Part shown: positions 50,227 through 59,781 of the stretch, one piece after another
Layout: the number at the start of each line of letters is the position of its first letter
Position numbering within the stretch: the first letter of the stretch is position 1
From: Nocardiopsis ganjiahuensis DSM 45031
GTDB lineage: Bacteria > Actinomycetota > Actinomycetes > Streptosporangiales > Streptosporangiaceae
Assembly: GCF_000341085.1 (NCBI RefSeq)
Contig: NZ_ANBA01000011.1
Coordinates: forward strand, 62,001-126,000
Reading direction: 5' to 3'
DNA: 64,000 bases
Notes under the pieces: generated by a model
Seen by the model: the letters and a program-made list of their open reading frames with translations, nothing else
The model's database searches: none
What the model was told of the DNA's origin: nothing
Position numbers and translations under genes: made by a program

Positions 50227-50261
50227 CGGCCGGGGCGTGTCCGGCGGACGCGCCCCGGCCG
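50227..50261 (+). terminator. terminator after the siderophore operon
   Basis: CGGCCGGGGCGTGTCC (50227-50242) pairs with GGACGCGCCCCGGCCG (50246-50261) with one T-G wobble and a GGC loop. It is 10 bases after the ATPase stop. Confidence 0.85.
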
Positions 50262-50272
50262 ATACTGGAGTG

Positions 50273-51181
50273 ATGCGCACACCTCCCGCCGAAGTGGCCG
50301 TCACCCCCGAACTCGTCCGCCGGCTCCTGCGGGACCAGCACCCCGACCTCGCGGGACTGCCCGTCGCCGAGATCGCCCACGGCTGGGACAACTCGATCCT
50401 CACCCTGGGCGAGCGCATGTGCGTCCGGATGCCCCGGCGCGCGGCGGCGGCGCAGCTGGTCGTGAACGAACAGCGGTGGCTGCCCGGGATCGCCGAGCGC
50501 GTGGGCGTCCCCGTCCCCACTCCGCTGCGTGTGGGACGACCCGGCCAGGGCTACCCCTGGCACTGGTCGGTCAACCCGTGGTTCGAGGGCCGCACCGCAG
50601 CCGAGACCCCGGTCGGCGAGCGCTCCGACCTGGTCCGGCCGCTCGCCCTGTTCCTGTCCCGTCTGCACGTGCCCGCCCCGGAGGAGGCCCCCCGCAACCC
50701 GTTCCGGGGCGTCCCCCTGCGCCGGCGCGACGGGAAGGTGCGCGAACGCCTCGCCGACAGCGCCCTCCCCCGAAGCGCGGAGCTGCTCGCCCTGTGGGAG
50801 GAGCTGGTCGGGACCCCAGCCTGGACCGGTCCGGCGCTCTGGCTGCACGGCGACCTGCACCCCGCGAACCTCCTGGTCGGTACGGAGGAGCGCACCCGCG
50901 CCGAGGACCGCCCGACCCTGGCCGCGGTCCTCGACTTCGGCGACCTCACCTCGGGCGACCCCGCCTCCGACCTCGCGGTGGCCTGGCTGGCCTTCGGCCC
51001 CCGGGACCGCGCCCGCCTGCGCGCCGAACTGGACCGCCGGGCGGGGATCGACGACCACACCTGGGCCCGGGCCCGCGCCTGGGCGGTCCTCTACGCCGTG
51101 CTCCTGGCCGGCAGCGCCGAGGAGCACCCGCTGCTGGGCGCCATCGGGGAACACACCGTCACCCAACTGCTGGACACGTGA
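50273..51181 (+). CDS. APH-family phosphotransferase
   Basis: The 302-aa protein starts at ATG 50273 with GGAG upstream. It has the catalytic ALWLHGDLHPANLLVG and the metal-binding VLDFGDLTSGDPASDLAVAW. It most resembles aminoglycoside/macrolide kinase-like proteins of actinomycetes. Whether it confers resistance or phosphorylates a metabolite is unknown. It is not related by position to any resistance operon here. Confidence 0.88.
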   Translation: MRTPPAEVAVTPELVRRLLRDQHPDLAGLPVAEIAHGWDNSILTLGERMCVRMPRRAAAAQLVVNEQRWLPGIAERVGVPVPTPLRVGRPGQGYPWHWSVNPWFEGRTAAETPVGERSDLVRPLALFLSRLHVPAPEEAPRNPFRGVPLRRRDGKVRERLADSALPRSAELLALWEELVGTPAWTGPALWLHGDLHPANLLVGTEERTRAEDRPTLAAVLDFGDLTSGDPASDLAVAWLAFGPRDRARLRAELDRRAGIDDHTWARARAWAVLYAVLLAGSAEEHPLLGAIGEHTVTQLLDT

Positions 51182-51263
51182 GGCGAGGAAGCGTCTCCAG
51201 CGTGTCCGCGGCGAAGAATTCGAAGGATGAGGCACAAGGTGGCCTTCGAAGGAGGCCGACCTG

Positions 51264-51480
51264 GTGGCCTGGCGCAGGTCCAGCTACTCCGGAAGCGGTG
51301 ACGGCAACTGCGTACTGGGCGGGATCGGTCCGCACCCGGTGGCGGCCGCCATCAGCAGAGGGGCGGCGGTCAGCGCGGGCAGGGTTCAGAGCAGGGACAT
51401 CGGTGCGACTCACTTCTGGTCGGGGACTCCCCTGTGGGATGCCCGTGCGCCACCCCTGGTTTCCCTTGAAGGCCTACCGT
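51264..51480 (+). pseudogene. truncated DUF397 gene
   Basis: GTG 51264 has GGAGG at correct spacing and opens AWRRSSYSGSGDGNCV, the exact start of a DUF397 protein. After NCV the frame turns into unrelated Gly/Ala/Pro-rich sequence (LGGIGPHPVAAAISRGAA), so the conserved VRD and C-terminal parts are lost. No XRE-DUF5753 partner is adjacent. It is a gene stub left by a deletion or rearrangement. The interval 51182-51263 holds nothing else I can support. Confidence 0.7.
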
Positions 51481-51487
51481 GGGGCGC

Positions 51488-51907
51488 ATGGACACCGACC
51501 AGCCACAGTCCACGCTCCTGCGCGGCGCCGTCGCCCTCATCGAGAACGCCCGCGGGGAGCTTCTCCTCCACCTGCGGGACGACATCCCCGGTATCGCCTG
51601 GCCCGGCCGCTGGTCCGCGCTCGGCGGGGGCTGCGACCCGGGCGAGAGCCCCAGGGAGACCATCGTCCGCGAACTCGACGAGGAGGCCGGGCTCGCCGTC
51701 GACGACCTGGTCGAGCTCTTCGAGATCCCCGACCCCGGAGGGTCCAGCGACGTCGTCACCGTGTTCGCCGCGACCTGGGACGGCGACGCCGGGGCGCTGC
51801 CCCTCGCCGAGGGGGTCGAGCTCGGCTGGTTCCGCCCCGAGCACCTGGGTTCCCTGAACCTGCCGCCGTTCCTGCGCGAAGCGCTCCGCAGGTACCTCGG
51901 GGACTGA
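51488..51907 (+). CDS. Nudix hydrolase
   Basis: The 139-aa protein has the complete Nudix box GGGCDPGESPRETIVRELDE followed by EAGL (residues 46-69), with REx(2)EE metal ligands. It hydrolyses nucleoside diphosphate-linked compounds; the specific substrate is unknown. It is a single gene with the ATG 7 bases after a TACCGT box. Confidence 0.92.
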   Translation: MDTDQPQSTLLRGAVALIENARGELLLHLRDDIPGIAWPGRWSALGGGCDPGESPRETIVRELDEEAGLAVDDLVELFEIPDPGGSSDVVTVFAATWDGDAGALPLAEGVELGWFRPEHLGSLNLPPFLREALRRYLGD

Positions 51908-52005
51908 ACCGGCACCTCGGGGACCGAACCGGGGCCCGCTTCCCCGGAAATGTCTCAGGCGGGTGCGAGCATCGGGTTCTGGATCCTTTACCGGAGGAGG
52001 AACCC

Positions 52006-52302
52006 ATGTCGTTCCAGGCCTATCTGGACACCATCGAGGACAGGACCGGACTGGTCCCGCGCGCACTGGTCGACCTCGCGAAGGAGAAGGGGTTCGACGA
52101 CCCCTCGGTCAAGGCGGGCACCGTCGTCCAGTGGCTGGCCGACGACTACGGCCTGGGCCGCGGCCACGCGATGGCCCTGGTCCACGTCATCAAGAAGGGC
52201 CCGAAGATCGACGCCAAGCACGTGGGCACCTCGGGCAGTCACCGGGACGCCTCCGCGGAGCTCTGGCTGGACGGCAAGGCCACCAACCCGGACAGGACCT
52301 GA
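52006..52302 (+). CDS. DUF4287 domain protein
   Basis: The 98-aa protein starts at ATG 52006 with GGAGGAGG upstream. It has SFQAYLDTIEDRTG, VVQWLADDYGLGRGHAMALV and VIKKGPKIDAKH, the DUF4287 pattern. Function is unknown; the family is widespread and helical. Its stop TGA is the first part of a perfect terminator palindrome shared with the convergent alkyl sulfatase gene. Confidence 0.85.
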   Translation: MSFQAYLDTIEDRTGLVPRALVDLAKEKGFDDPSVKAGTVVQWLADDYGLGRGHAMALVHVIKKGPKIDAKHVGTSGSHRDASAELWLDGKATNPDRT

Positions 52303-52338
52303 CCCCGGGTCCGGGGGCGCGCCCCCGGACCCGGGGTC
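52301..52338. terminator. 38-bp perfect palindromic bidirectional terminator
   Basis: GACCCCGGGTCCGGGGGC (52301-52318) pairs with GCCCCCGGACCCGGGGTC (52321-52338). The TGA of the left gene (52300-52302) and the stop of the convergent gene (52337-52339) lie at the two ends of the palindrome, so one hairpin closes both. Confidence 0.92.
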
Positions 52339-54145
52339 AGGGCGTGACGATCGCGAAACTCGGGTCGGGGTCGTCGAGCACGCTCAGGAGCTTGCCCAGG
52401 ACACCCAGGTCTCCGCTGTGGTCCAGGTCGTCGGCGTTGCCGTTCGCGAGCAGCCCCAACAGCTGCGGCTTGGTCAGCTCGAAGCTCAGGTCGGCCTCCC
52501 CGCCGCCGTCGCCCTGCGTGGGCCAGTGCACGAAGGCCCCGTTGGACAGCTGGGTCCGGTAGTTCTCCCCGAGGTCGGTGAAGGTCCAGTCGATCACCAG
52601 GGGCGTCCTGGCGGCCTTGGGCCCGTTCACCCGGATGGCGACGGTGTCGAAGAGCTGGGTGACGGTGAGCATGGCGGCCAGGCTCGACGAGCCGAGCTCC
52701 GTCTTCACCACACCGTCGCGCAGCTCACTCGCCCCGGTCAGGTAGCAGTTGCGCCAGGTGGCGTTCTCCGCCCCCTCGCCCAGGCGCTGGTACACCGAGG
52801 CGAGGAGTTCCTTGGCAGCGGAGTTCGACGGCTCCGCGAACACGGCGTGCCTGAGCAGCTGCGCGGCGAACCGCAGGTCGCCTGCGTCGGCGTAGGCGCG
52901 GGCCTTGGCCAGCACGGCGTCGATCCCGCCGATCGTGTCCACGTACCGCTTGGCGCTCTCCGCCGGCGGGTGCTCCCACAGCGAGGACGGGTTGCCGTCG
53001 TACCAGCCCAGGTAGCGCTGGTAGATCGCCTTCACGTTGTGGGAGAGCGAACCGTAGTAACCACGCGTGTTCCAGGCCCCCTCCAGCCCCTCCGGCAACC
53101 GCATCTCCTCCGCGATCTCGGGGCCGGTGAGACCCTGGTTGAGCAGGCGCAGGGTCTGGTCGTGCATGTAGGCGTACAGGTCGCGCTGTTCGGACAGGAA
53201 GCCCACGATCTTCTCGCGACCCCAGGTCGGCCAGTGGTGCGAGGCGAACAGCATGTCCGCGCGGTCGGCGAACAGCTGGATCGCCTCGTTGAGGTAGCGG
53301 GACCAGATCCGGGCGTCGCGGACCACCGCGCCGCGCAGGGTGAGGATGTTGTGCATGTTGTGGGTGGCGTTCTCCGCCATGCACAGGGCCCGGCGGTCGG
53401 GCAGCAGGAAGTTCAACTCCGAGGGGGCCTCGGTGCCGGGGGTCATCTGGAAGAGGAACCGCACCCCGTCCACGACCTCCTCCTGGCCGGTGCGGGAGAT
53501 GTCCACCGTCGGCGGGATCAGGCCGGGCGTGCCCACCGACACGGTCGGGCCCAGCCCCATGCTGACGACCCCGTCGGGTCCGGTGCCCAGGTTCGCGCCC
53601 GAGTAGTACATGCCCCGCCGCAGCATCGCCGGGCCCGCGTACACGTTCTCCACCACGGAGTGCTCCAGGAAGCCCTCCGGCGCGAGGATCGGCACGTCGT
53701 CCTTCTCCGGGTCGATCACACCGGGGGCGCCGCCGAAGTGGTCGAGGTGGGAGTGGGTGTAGATCAGCCCCGTGACCGGCCGTTCGCCGCGGTGCTCCCG
53801 GTACAGGGCCAGCGCGGCCGCGGCGGTCTCGGTCGAGATGAGCGGGTCGACGACGATCACCCCGCGATCGCCCTCGATCAGGGTCATGTTCGACAGGTCC
53901 AGGGCGCGGACCTGGTAGATTCCCTCGGCGATCTCGTACAGCCCCTGCTTGGCGCACAGCTGGGACTGGCGCCACAGGCTCGGGTGGACGGAGTCGGGCC
54001 GCTCCCCCTCGAGGAACGAGAAGGCGTCGATGTCCCACACCACGTGCCCCTGGGCGTCGCGGACCACACCGGGGGTCAGCTTGCCCACGAAGCCGCGGTC
54101 GGCGTTCTCGAAGTCCGTCTTGTCCTCGTACCTGAGCTCGGTCAC
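52337..54145 (-). CDS. alkyl sulfatase (SdsA1-type metallo-beta-lactamase)
   Basis: The 602-aa protein starts at GTG 54145-54143 with GGAGG 7 bases upstream. The metal site is T-H131-S-H133-L-D135-H136-F-G-G, with LFASHHWPTWG and AENATHNMHN giving further ligands, and the long C-terminal part (from about 480) is the SCP-like dimerisation domain of SdsA1. It releases sulfate from alkyl sulfates such as SDS by inverting hydrolysis. There is no signal peptide. A SulP transporter gene lies upstream in the same direction, which could serve sulfate movement. Confidence 0.92.
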   Translation of the reverse strand: MTELRYEDKTDFENADRGFVGKLTPGVVRDAQGHVVWDIDAFSFLEGERPDSVHPSLWRQSQLCAKQGLYEIAEGIYQVRALDLSNMTLIEGDRGVIVVDPLISTETAAAALALYREHRGERPVTGLIYTHSHLDHFGGAPGVIDPEKDDVPILAPEGFLEHSVVENVYAGPAMLRRGMYYSGANLGTGPDGVVSMGLGPTVSVGTPGLIPPTVDISRTGQEEVVDGVRFLFQMTPGTEAPSELNFLLPDRRALCMAENATHNMHNILTLRGAVVRDARIWSRYLNEAIQLFADRADMLFASHHWPTWGREKIVGFLSEQRDLYAYMHDQTLRLLNQGLTGPEIAEEMRLPEGLEGAWNTRGYYGSLSHNVKAIYQRYLGWYDGNPSSLWEHPPAESAKRYVDTIGGIDAVLAKARAYADAGDLRFAAQLLRHAVFAEPSNSAAKELLASVYQRLGEGAENATWRNCYLTGASELRDGVVKTELGSSSLAAMLTVTQLFDTVAIRVNGPKAARTPLVIDWTFTDLGENYRTQLSNGAFVHWPTQGDGGGEADLSFELTKPQLLGLLANGNADDLDHSGDLGVLGKLLSVLDDPDPSFAIVTP

Positions 54146-54282
54146 GGTCGTCCCTCCAGAGGAGCACGCGAGTGCGGTCGGACTGTCCGGTCCACCCTCC
54201 ATGATCTGCGGGGACCGCCCGCCGGGGCGGCGGCGCCATGCCAAGGCCGGGCCAACTTCCGGTACTGATCCGCCCGGGACGG

Positions 54283-56037
54283 TCAGCCGGCCGGGGTGGC
54301 GGGGCCGTCCGGGGCGTCGGGGCCCCGCTCGTCTCGCGCGTCGTCCCGCCCCGCTGCCCTGACCGCCTCCTCGACGGTGGCGAAGACGTCCTCCGGTGTG
54401 TCCAGGAGATCCCTGACCTGGCCGATGCCGTGGGCCAGGAGCAACCGGCCGCCGGCCCCGCGCACGTCGTCGGACAGGCGGCGCAGCATCCGCGCGGCGG
54501 TCAGGTCGACGAACGGGACCGTCTGGGCGTCCAGGACGACCGCGCGCGTCTTCGGGTCCTTCGCCTCCGCCACGGCGCGGTCGTGGACCCAGGCGGCGTT
54601 GGCGAAGAACAGGCCTCCCTCGACCCTCAGCACCACCACGCCCGGTTCGGGGCGGTTACCGGAATCCCGGGCGAGGTCCTCCCACTGGGGCCGGACGTCG
54701 CCGACGGTGGCGGCGACCCGGCCGAGTTCGGCGATGTTGGGGCGGGAGGCGCGGTACAGCAGGAGGAGCAGGGCCAGGCCCACACCGATGAGCAGGCCCT
54801 GGAGGGTCCCGAAGAGGAGCACACCGAACATCGCCCCCACCGCGCTGATGAAGTCCGCCCGGGCCGTCGCGCCGTAGGCGGCCCGCAGGCCCGGCGTGGC
54901 GACGCGGTACAGCTCACGGATGGCGCGCAGGTCGACGAGCTCGACGACGGCGGTGATGACCACCGCCGCCAGGACCGCCTCGGGGAGCTTCTCGAACAGG
55001 CCCGTGAGGAACAGGAGGGTCAGCACCGTGAACAGTGCCGCGGTCAGACCCGAGACCTGGGAGCGGGAACCGGCGCCGGCGTTGACCGCGGTCTTGGACA
55101 GGCTTCCGTTGACGACCATGCCGGAGCCGAACCCCGAGGCGAGGTTGGCGGCGCCCATCCCGAAGAGCTCCCGGTTCCCGTCGATCCTGTCCCCCGTCCG
55201 GGCCGCGTAGGTCTTGGCCGCGCCGAAGCCCTCGGCGAACCCCAGCAGCGCCACGGCCGTCCCACCGCCGACCAGCGCCCCGTACTGGCTGAGGGAGAGG
55301 TCGGGGAGCCCGAGCGGGGGAAGCCCCGAGGGGAGCGTGCCCACGATGTCCACCCCGTGGCCGTCGAGGCCGAGCAGCACGGTCGCGGCCACCCCCGCGG
55401 CCACGGCGAGCAGCGCGGCCGGGACCAGGGGCAGGAACCGGCGGAGCACGAGGATGCCGACGACGGACAGGGCCCCGATGGCGAGGGTCGGTACGTGCGT
55501 CTGCCCGAGTGCCGTGACCAGGCCCCACAGCTTCCCGAAGAACTCGCCGTCGCCGCCGTCGACCCCGAAGAGGGCCGGGAGCTGGCCCACGACGATGGTC
55601 AGGGCCAGCCCGGTGATGAAGCCCTTCATCACCGGTTCGGAGACGAACGACGCCAGGAAGCCGAGGCGGAGCAGCCCCGCCACCATCGCGACCGCGCCGG
55701 CCACGACCGCCAGGCCGGCGGTCAGGGTCGCCGCGTCGGCCCCGCCGCCCGAGACAGCGGCCACGATGCCGGCGGACAGGACCGCCGTGGTGGACATCGG
55801 CCCCACGACCAGCTGGCGGGAACCGCCGAACAGCGCGTAGAGGGCCAGGGCGGCCGGTGCGGCGTAGAGCCCGGTGATCGGCGGGGCCCCGGCGAGCGTG
55901 GCGTAGGCGATCGACTCGGGGACCAGCACGGCCCACACGGTGAGTCCGGCGACCAGGTCCCCGCGCAGCCAGCCCTTCCGGTAACCGCGCAGGGTCGGCG
56001 GGACGAGGCCGGGCCGCCGGTGCTCGGGTCCGCTCAT
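54283..56037 (-). CDS. SulP-family anion transporter with STAS domain
   Basis: The 584-aa protein starts at ATG 56037-56035 with AAAGGA upstream; the ORF is longer but has no ribosome site above. It has twelve or more helices with WAVLVPESIAYATLAGAPPI and GGSRQLVVGPMSTTAVLSAG, then a C-terminal STAS domain (PEPGVVVLRVEGGLFFANAA, VVLDAQTVPFVDLTAARML). SulP proteins carry sulfate, bicarbonate or other anions. With an alkyl sulfatase next to it sulfate is plausible. Confidence 0.92.
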   Translation of the reverse strand: MSGPEHRRPGLVPPTLRGYRKGWLRGDLVAGLTVWAVLVPESIAYATLAGAPPITGLYAAPAALALYALFGGSRQLVVGPMSTTAVLSAGIVAAVSGGGADAATLTAGLAVVAGAVAMVAGLLRLGFLASFVSEPVMKGFITGLALTIVVGQLPALFGVDGGDGEFFGKLWGLVTALGQTHVPTLAIGALSVVGILVLRRFLPLVPAALLAVAAGVAATVLLGLDGHGVDIVGTLPSGLPPLGLPDLSLSQYGALVGGGTAVALLGFAEGFGAAKTYAARTGDRIDGNRELFGMGAANLASGFGSGMVVNGSLSKTAVNAGAGSRSQVSGLTAALFTVLTLLFLTGLFEKLPEAVLAAVVITAVVELVDLRAIRELYRVATPGLRAAYGATARADFISAVGAMFGVLLFGTLQGLLIGVGLALLLLLYRASRPNIAELGRVAATVGDVRPQWEDLARDSGNRPEPGVVVLRVEGGLFFANAAWVHDRAVAEAKDPKTRAVVLDAQTVPFVDLTAARMLRRLSDDVRGAGGRLLLAHGIGQVRDLLDTPEDVFATVEEAVRAAGRDDARDERGPDAPDGPATPAG

Positions 56038-56327
56038 CAGCGTCCTTTCCGCAGGTCGTGTCAGGCGAGGGCGGTCCTCGGACCGTTGGGAGCCGAGGCG
56101 GGTCCGAGGGGCGCGTCGGTCAGGACCCGGAGCTCGTCCTGGTGGCGGATCAGCCGGGTCCGCGTCGTGCTCTGCCGCTCCTCGCCGCCGGAAAAGTCTT
56201 GCCGGTGAGCGGTCTCCGGATGGCCAACCCCCGCCCTCGGAAGGCACAAGAAGGCGCAAACACAGCCGAAAATCCCGTTCCCTGACCGGGCCCGCCCCGG
56301 CCCTGCCCCACACCTGGGCCTATTATG

Positions 56328-56348
56328 TTTACGGTACCGATCCGTTAA
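56328..56348. promoter_or_regulatory. likely operator of the TetR-monooxygenase operon
   Basis: TTTACGG (56328-56334) and CCGTTAA (56342-56348) form an inverted repeat (6 of 7) with a 7-base spacer, 16 bases before the monooxygenase start. The TetR gene at the end of the same operon is the likely binder. The rest of 56038-56327 holds no gene I can support. Confidence 0.55.
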
Positions 56349-56364
56349 TGAATTAAGGAACGCC

Positions 56365-57891
56365 ATGTACGACACCGATGTCCTGGTGGTGGGGGCAGGC
56401 CCCACGGGGTTGACCGCGGCCTGCGCACTCGCGCTCCGCGGTGTCTCCGTGCGGGTCATCGACGCGGCGGACGGCCCTTCGCCGAGTTCACGGGCGAACT
56501 TCCTGCACGCGCGGGGGGCCGAGGTGCTCGACCGGCTGGGGGCACTGGGGGACCTGCCCGAGGAGGCCATCTCGGCGCTCACCATCACGGTGCACGTGGC
56601 CGGCGAACCGGTCTCCGTCGTGCGCTTCGGCGACGCCGGCCTGCGCACCAGCCGTCCCGCGCTGCTCGCTCCGCAGTCCCGGGTCGAGCAGGCCCTTCGG
56701 GAGCGCCTGAGGGAACTGGGCGGCACGGTGGAGTGGGGTACGCGGTTGGAGGGGATCCGGCAGGAGCCCGACGGGGTCGTCGCCTCCGTGGAGGGCGGCG
56801 GTCGGATCCGGGCGCGTTGGCTCGTGGGGTCCGACGGAGCGCACTCCGCCACCCGCAAACTCGTCGGTGAGGCGTTCCCGGGTGCTCCCGTCGCGGACAC
56901 ATGGCTGCTGGCCGACGTCCACATGGACTGGCCTCTGGAGCCCGACGGCTCCTACGGCTGGCTGCACCGCGACGGGGTCGTGGGTGCCCTGCCCATGCGC
57001 GACCCTGCCGGTGAGGGCGTGATCTGGCGCCTGATGGCCTACGTCCCCGGCCTCCAGGGCCGACAGCTCGGCGAGGAGGAGATCGTGGACCGCCTACGCA
57101 CGCTGCTCCCCGAACGCACCCTCGTCACCGACGCACGCGTGCTCGACGCCACCTGGGCGTCGGTCTTCCGGATCCACCGGCGGCTGGCCGACTCCTACCG
57201 CCACGGCCGGGTCCTGATCGCCGGGGACGCGGCGCACCTGCACTCCCCCATGGGCGGCCAGGGGATGCTGACCGGCATCGGGGACGCGGAGAACCTCGCG
57301 TGGAAGCTCGCGCTGGTCCTGCACGGCAAGGCCGACTCCGCACTGCTGGACACCTACCAGGACGAGCGGCGGCCGCTGGCCGAAACGGTCCTGCGCACGA
57401 CCACCGCGAACTCCCGGCTGCAGCTCGGCGAGGGCGCGGTGCTGCGCTACCTGCGTGAGCACGTGCTGCTCAAGCTCATCGACCTGCCCTCGGTCCAGCG
57501 CTGGGCCACCGCCGCCGCCTCGCAGCTGGGCGTGAGCTACCGCAAGGGCCCCCTGGGCGGGCGGCGCCCCCTCCTCCCCTCGAGACGCCCCGAACCGGGC
57601 GACCGGGTCCCGGACCTGGCCTGTCTGCGGGAGGACGGCGGCCGGACCCGCCTGCACGGCGAACTCGGCTCGCACTGGGTCCTGCTGGCGCCCACAGCCG
57701 ACCCGCGCGGAGCCGAGACCGTCCGCGACCGCCTCGGGGACGGCGTCGTCGTCCTCCGACCCGAGACGGAAGGGCTCTCCGACGTGCTCCTGATCCGCCC
57801 CGACGCCCACCTGCTCTGGCGCGGCCGCCCGGACGACGACCGCCTCGGCCGCGTGCTGGACGGCCTGCTTCAGGAAGGCCGGACCCGATGA
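56365..57891 (+). CDS. FAD-dependent aromatic monooxygenase
   Basis: The 508-aa protein is a class A flavoprotein hydroxylase: VLVVGAGPTGLTAACALALR (GxGxxG), SRANFLHARGAEVLDRLG, RARWLVGSDGAHSATRK (DG motif) and RVLIAGDAAHLHSPMGGQGM (GD motif), followed by a thioredoxin-like C-terminal domain. It resembles hydroxylases of polyketide and phenol pathways. The operon with a TetR regulator suggests an inducible detoxification or tailoring step. Confidence 0.92.
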   Translation: MYDTDVLVVGAGPTGLTAACALALRGVSVRVIDAADGPSPSSRANFLHARGAEVLDRLGALGDLPEEAISALTITVHVAGEPVSVVRFGDAGLRTSRPALLAPQSRVEQALRERLRELGGTVEWGTRLEGIRQEPDGVVASVEGGGRIRARWLVGSDGAHSATRKLVGEAFPGAPVADTWLLADVHMDWPLEPDGSYGWLHRDGVVGALPMRDPAGEGVIWRLMAYVPGLQGRQLGEEEIVDRLRTLLPERTLVTDARVLDATWASVFRIHRRLADSYRHGRVLIAGDAAHLHSPMGGQGMLTGIGDAENLAWKLALVLHGKADSALLDTYQDERRPLAETVLRTTTANSRLQLGEGAVLRYLREHVLLKLIDLPSVQRWATAAASQLGVSYRKGPLGGRRPLLPSRRPEPGDRVPDLACLREDGGRTRLHGELGSHWVLLAPTADPRGAETVRDRLGDGVVVLRPETEGLSDVLLIRPDAHLLWRGRPDDDRLGRVLDGLLQEGRTR

Positions 57892-58511
57892 CGGCTGAAG
57901 GGGCACGTCCTCAGCGCGGTCGGCCCCGTGACCCCGCGACCGACCGGGCGATCCTCGACGCGGCCCTGGAACTGTTCGTCGAGAAGGGCGCCGACGGAGC
58001 CAGTATGCAGGCGATCGCGGCGCGTGCCGGAGTCGGCAAGCTGACGGTCTACCGGCGGTGGTCCTCCAAGGAGGAACTGATCGCCCAGGCCATCGAGAGC
58101 ACGCGGGGCGACCTCGCCGCGCAGCCCGTGGACGACACCGCGGCGACCGTCACCGAGCTGGTGGAACAGGTCGTCCCGGCCGCCGCGGCCGCCATCACCC
58201 GGCCCGGGTTCCGTGCCGTGCTGGCACAGATGCTGGGTTCGGCCCAGACCCACCCGCGCATCATGGAGGCCTGCTGGGAGCACTACATCCTGCCCCAACG
58301 CGAGGCCGCCGCGGACCTGCTCGCACGGGCCGTGGAGGAGGGGACGGTCGAGGCCGGGGCGGACTTCGACGCGCTCATCGACATGATGGTCGGCGCCGTG
58401 ATCTACCGCGTCCTGCAGCCCGTGCCCCTGGACGCGGCCGAAGCGGAGCGGTACCTGAGGTCCGTCTACCGGCAGGCCGGGCTCCTCCCCGCGGCGCCCG
58501 GAAGGGGTTGA
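57888..58511 (+). CDS. TetR-family regulator
   Basis: The 207-aa protein is coupled to the monooxygenase by ATGA. Its HTH is ILDAALELFVEKGADGASMQ, AIAARAGVGKLTVYRRWSSK. The C-terminal domain resembles TetR_C of the AcrR/PsrA group. It probably represses the operon through the dyad at 56328-56348. Confidence 0.93.
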   Translation: MTAEGARPQRGRPRDPATDRAILDAALELFVEKGADGASMQAIAARAGVGKLTVYRRWSSKEELIAQAIESTRGDLAAQPVDDTAATVTELVEQVVPAAAAAITRPGFRAVLAQMLGSAQTHPRIMEACWEHYILPQREAAADLLARAVEEGTVEAGADFDALIDMMVGAVIYRVLQPVPLDAAEAERYLRSVYRQAGLLPAAPGRG

Positions 58512-58550
58512 CCGGAGCGTCCGCGCCCCGGTGAGGAGGGCGGCTCCGGC

Positions 58551-59781
58551 TCACACCTGCTCCGGCGGTGTCCGGGTGTCCCGTACCGGAGCCGGGCCCG
58601 GGAGGGCGGGTGGCTCCCACCCCCACAGCCGGGACAGCCCTCGCTCGGCCCACCGGGGCCAGCGCGATGACGGCACCAGTGACATCACGGCCGCCGTCGC
58701 GGCATGGGCGGACCGGCTCGGGGAGAGGTTCTGGTCGGCGTTCTTACGAGCCTCCGCGGCCACCCACTGAGAGCGCGGGCGGCGCTCGGCGTCGTAGCGC
58801 GCCAGCCCTTCCTCCACCCGGCCCGAGGCGGCGAGCGAAGCCGCCAGTACCACCGCGTCCTCCAGCGCCTGGCCCGCCCCCTGAGCCAGGTCCGGGCACA
58901 TCAGGTGTGCGGCGTCGCCCAGCAGGGCGACCCTCCCGTTCACGTAGCGGTCCAGAGGAGCGAGGTCGAACACGTCGTGGTGGAGGACGTCCGACGCCGG
59001 GGTGGCCTCCACCAGTTCGCGCAGGTCGGCCGGCCAGGAATCGATCCTGCGCAGTACTTCGGCGCGGTCGTCGCCGTAGCGGGTGCCGGGCCGCTGGGAA
59101 CGGCAGGCCACGGCCCAGTAGACCCGGTTCCCGGCCACGGGCATGGCGAGTGCGTAGGAGCCGCGCCCCCTCACCATGAAACCCCGTTCCAGGGGCACGC
59201 GTGCGATCCCCCGCCAGACCGTGCCCCCGGTGAAGCGGGGAGGATCCGCCTCGGGCCACGGGGCGCCGCACGACGCTGTTCGCGCCGTCGGCCCCGATCA
59301 CCAGATCGGCCCGCAGCTCCCCGTCCGCGAGCTCGACCGCGGCGCCGCCCGGCTCCGGCCGCAACCCGGTCACCTCCGCCCCGGTGCGCAGCCAGGCGGA
59401 CGGGACCGCTTCGAGGAGGATGCGGTGCAGGTCCGCGCGGTGGAAGCCGAGCAGGGGGGAGGTGCTTCCGGGGAGCGCCGTCACCAGCCGCCGCCCGGAC
59501 GGCAGCCGCAGGTCGAAGGGACCGTGGAAGGGAGTACCGGTCTCGCGGACGCGCTCCCCCACCCCGAGGGCGTCCAGGGCGCGCAGGGCGTTGGGCGACT
59601 GGGACATGCCCGCCCCGACCTCGTCGAAGGAGGGCGACCGCTCCAGCACGGTCGCGGTCCAACCGGTCCTGTGCAGCGCCAGGGCGGCGGCCAGGCCTCC
59701 GATGCCGCCTCCGACGACCACCGCGGTCCGCCGGGGTGTGCGGTGTCCCTGAGCGGGAGCGTCTCCCGGAGTCCTGGTCAC
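58551..59781 (-). pseudogene. frameshifted FAD-dependent monooxygenase
   Basis: From GTG 59781-59779, one frame encodes the N-terminal half (TAVVVGGGIGGLAAALALHR, LVIGADGANSVVRR). At about 59255-59275 the homology moves to the next frame (WPEADPPRFTGGTVWRGIAR), which runs to the stop at 58551 and carries GRVALLGDAAHLMCPDLAQG. The whole span is 410 codons plus one base, so a single 1-base indel explains it. Both halves match one UbiH/zeaxanthin-epoxidase-like protein. It overlaps the MarR stop by GTGA. It is either a recent pseudogene or a sequencing error. Confidence 0.8.
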
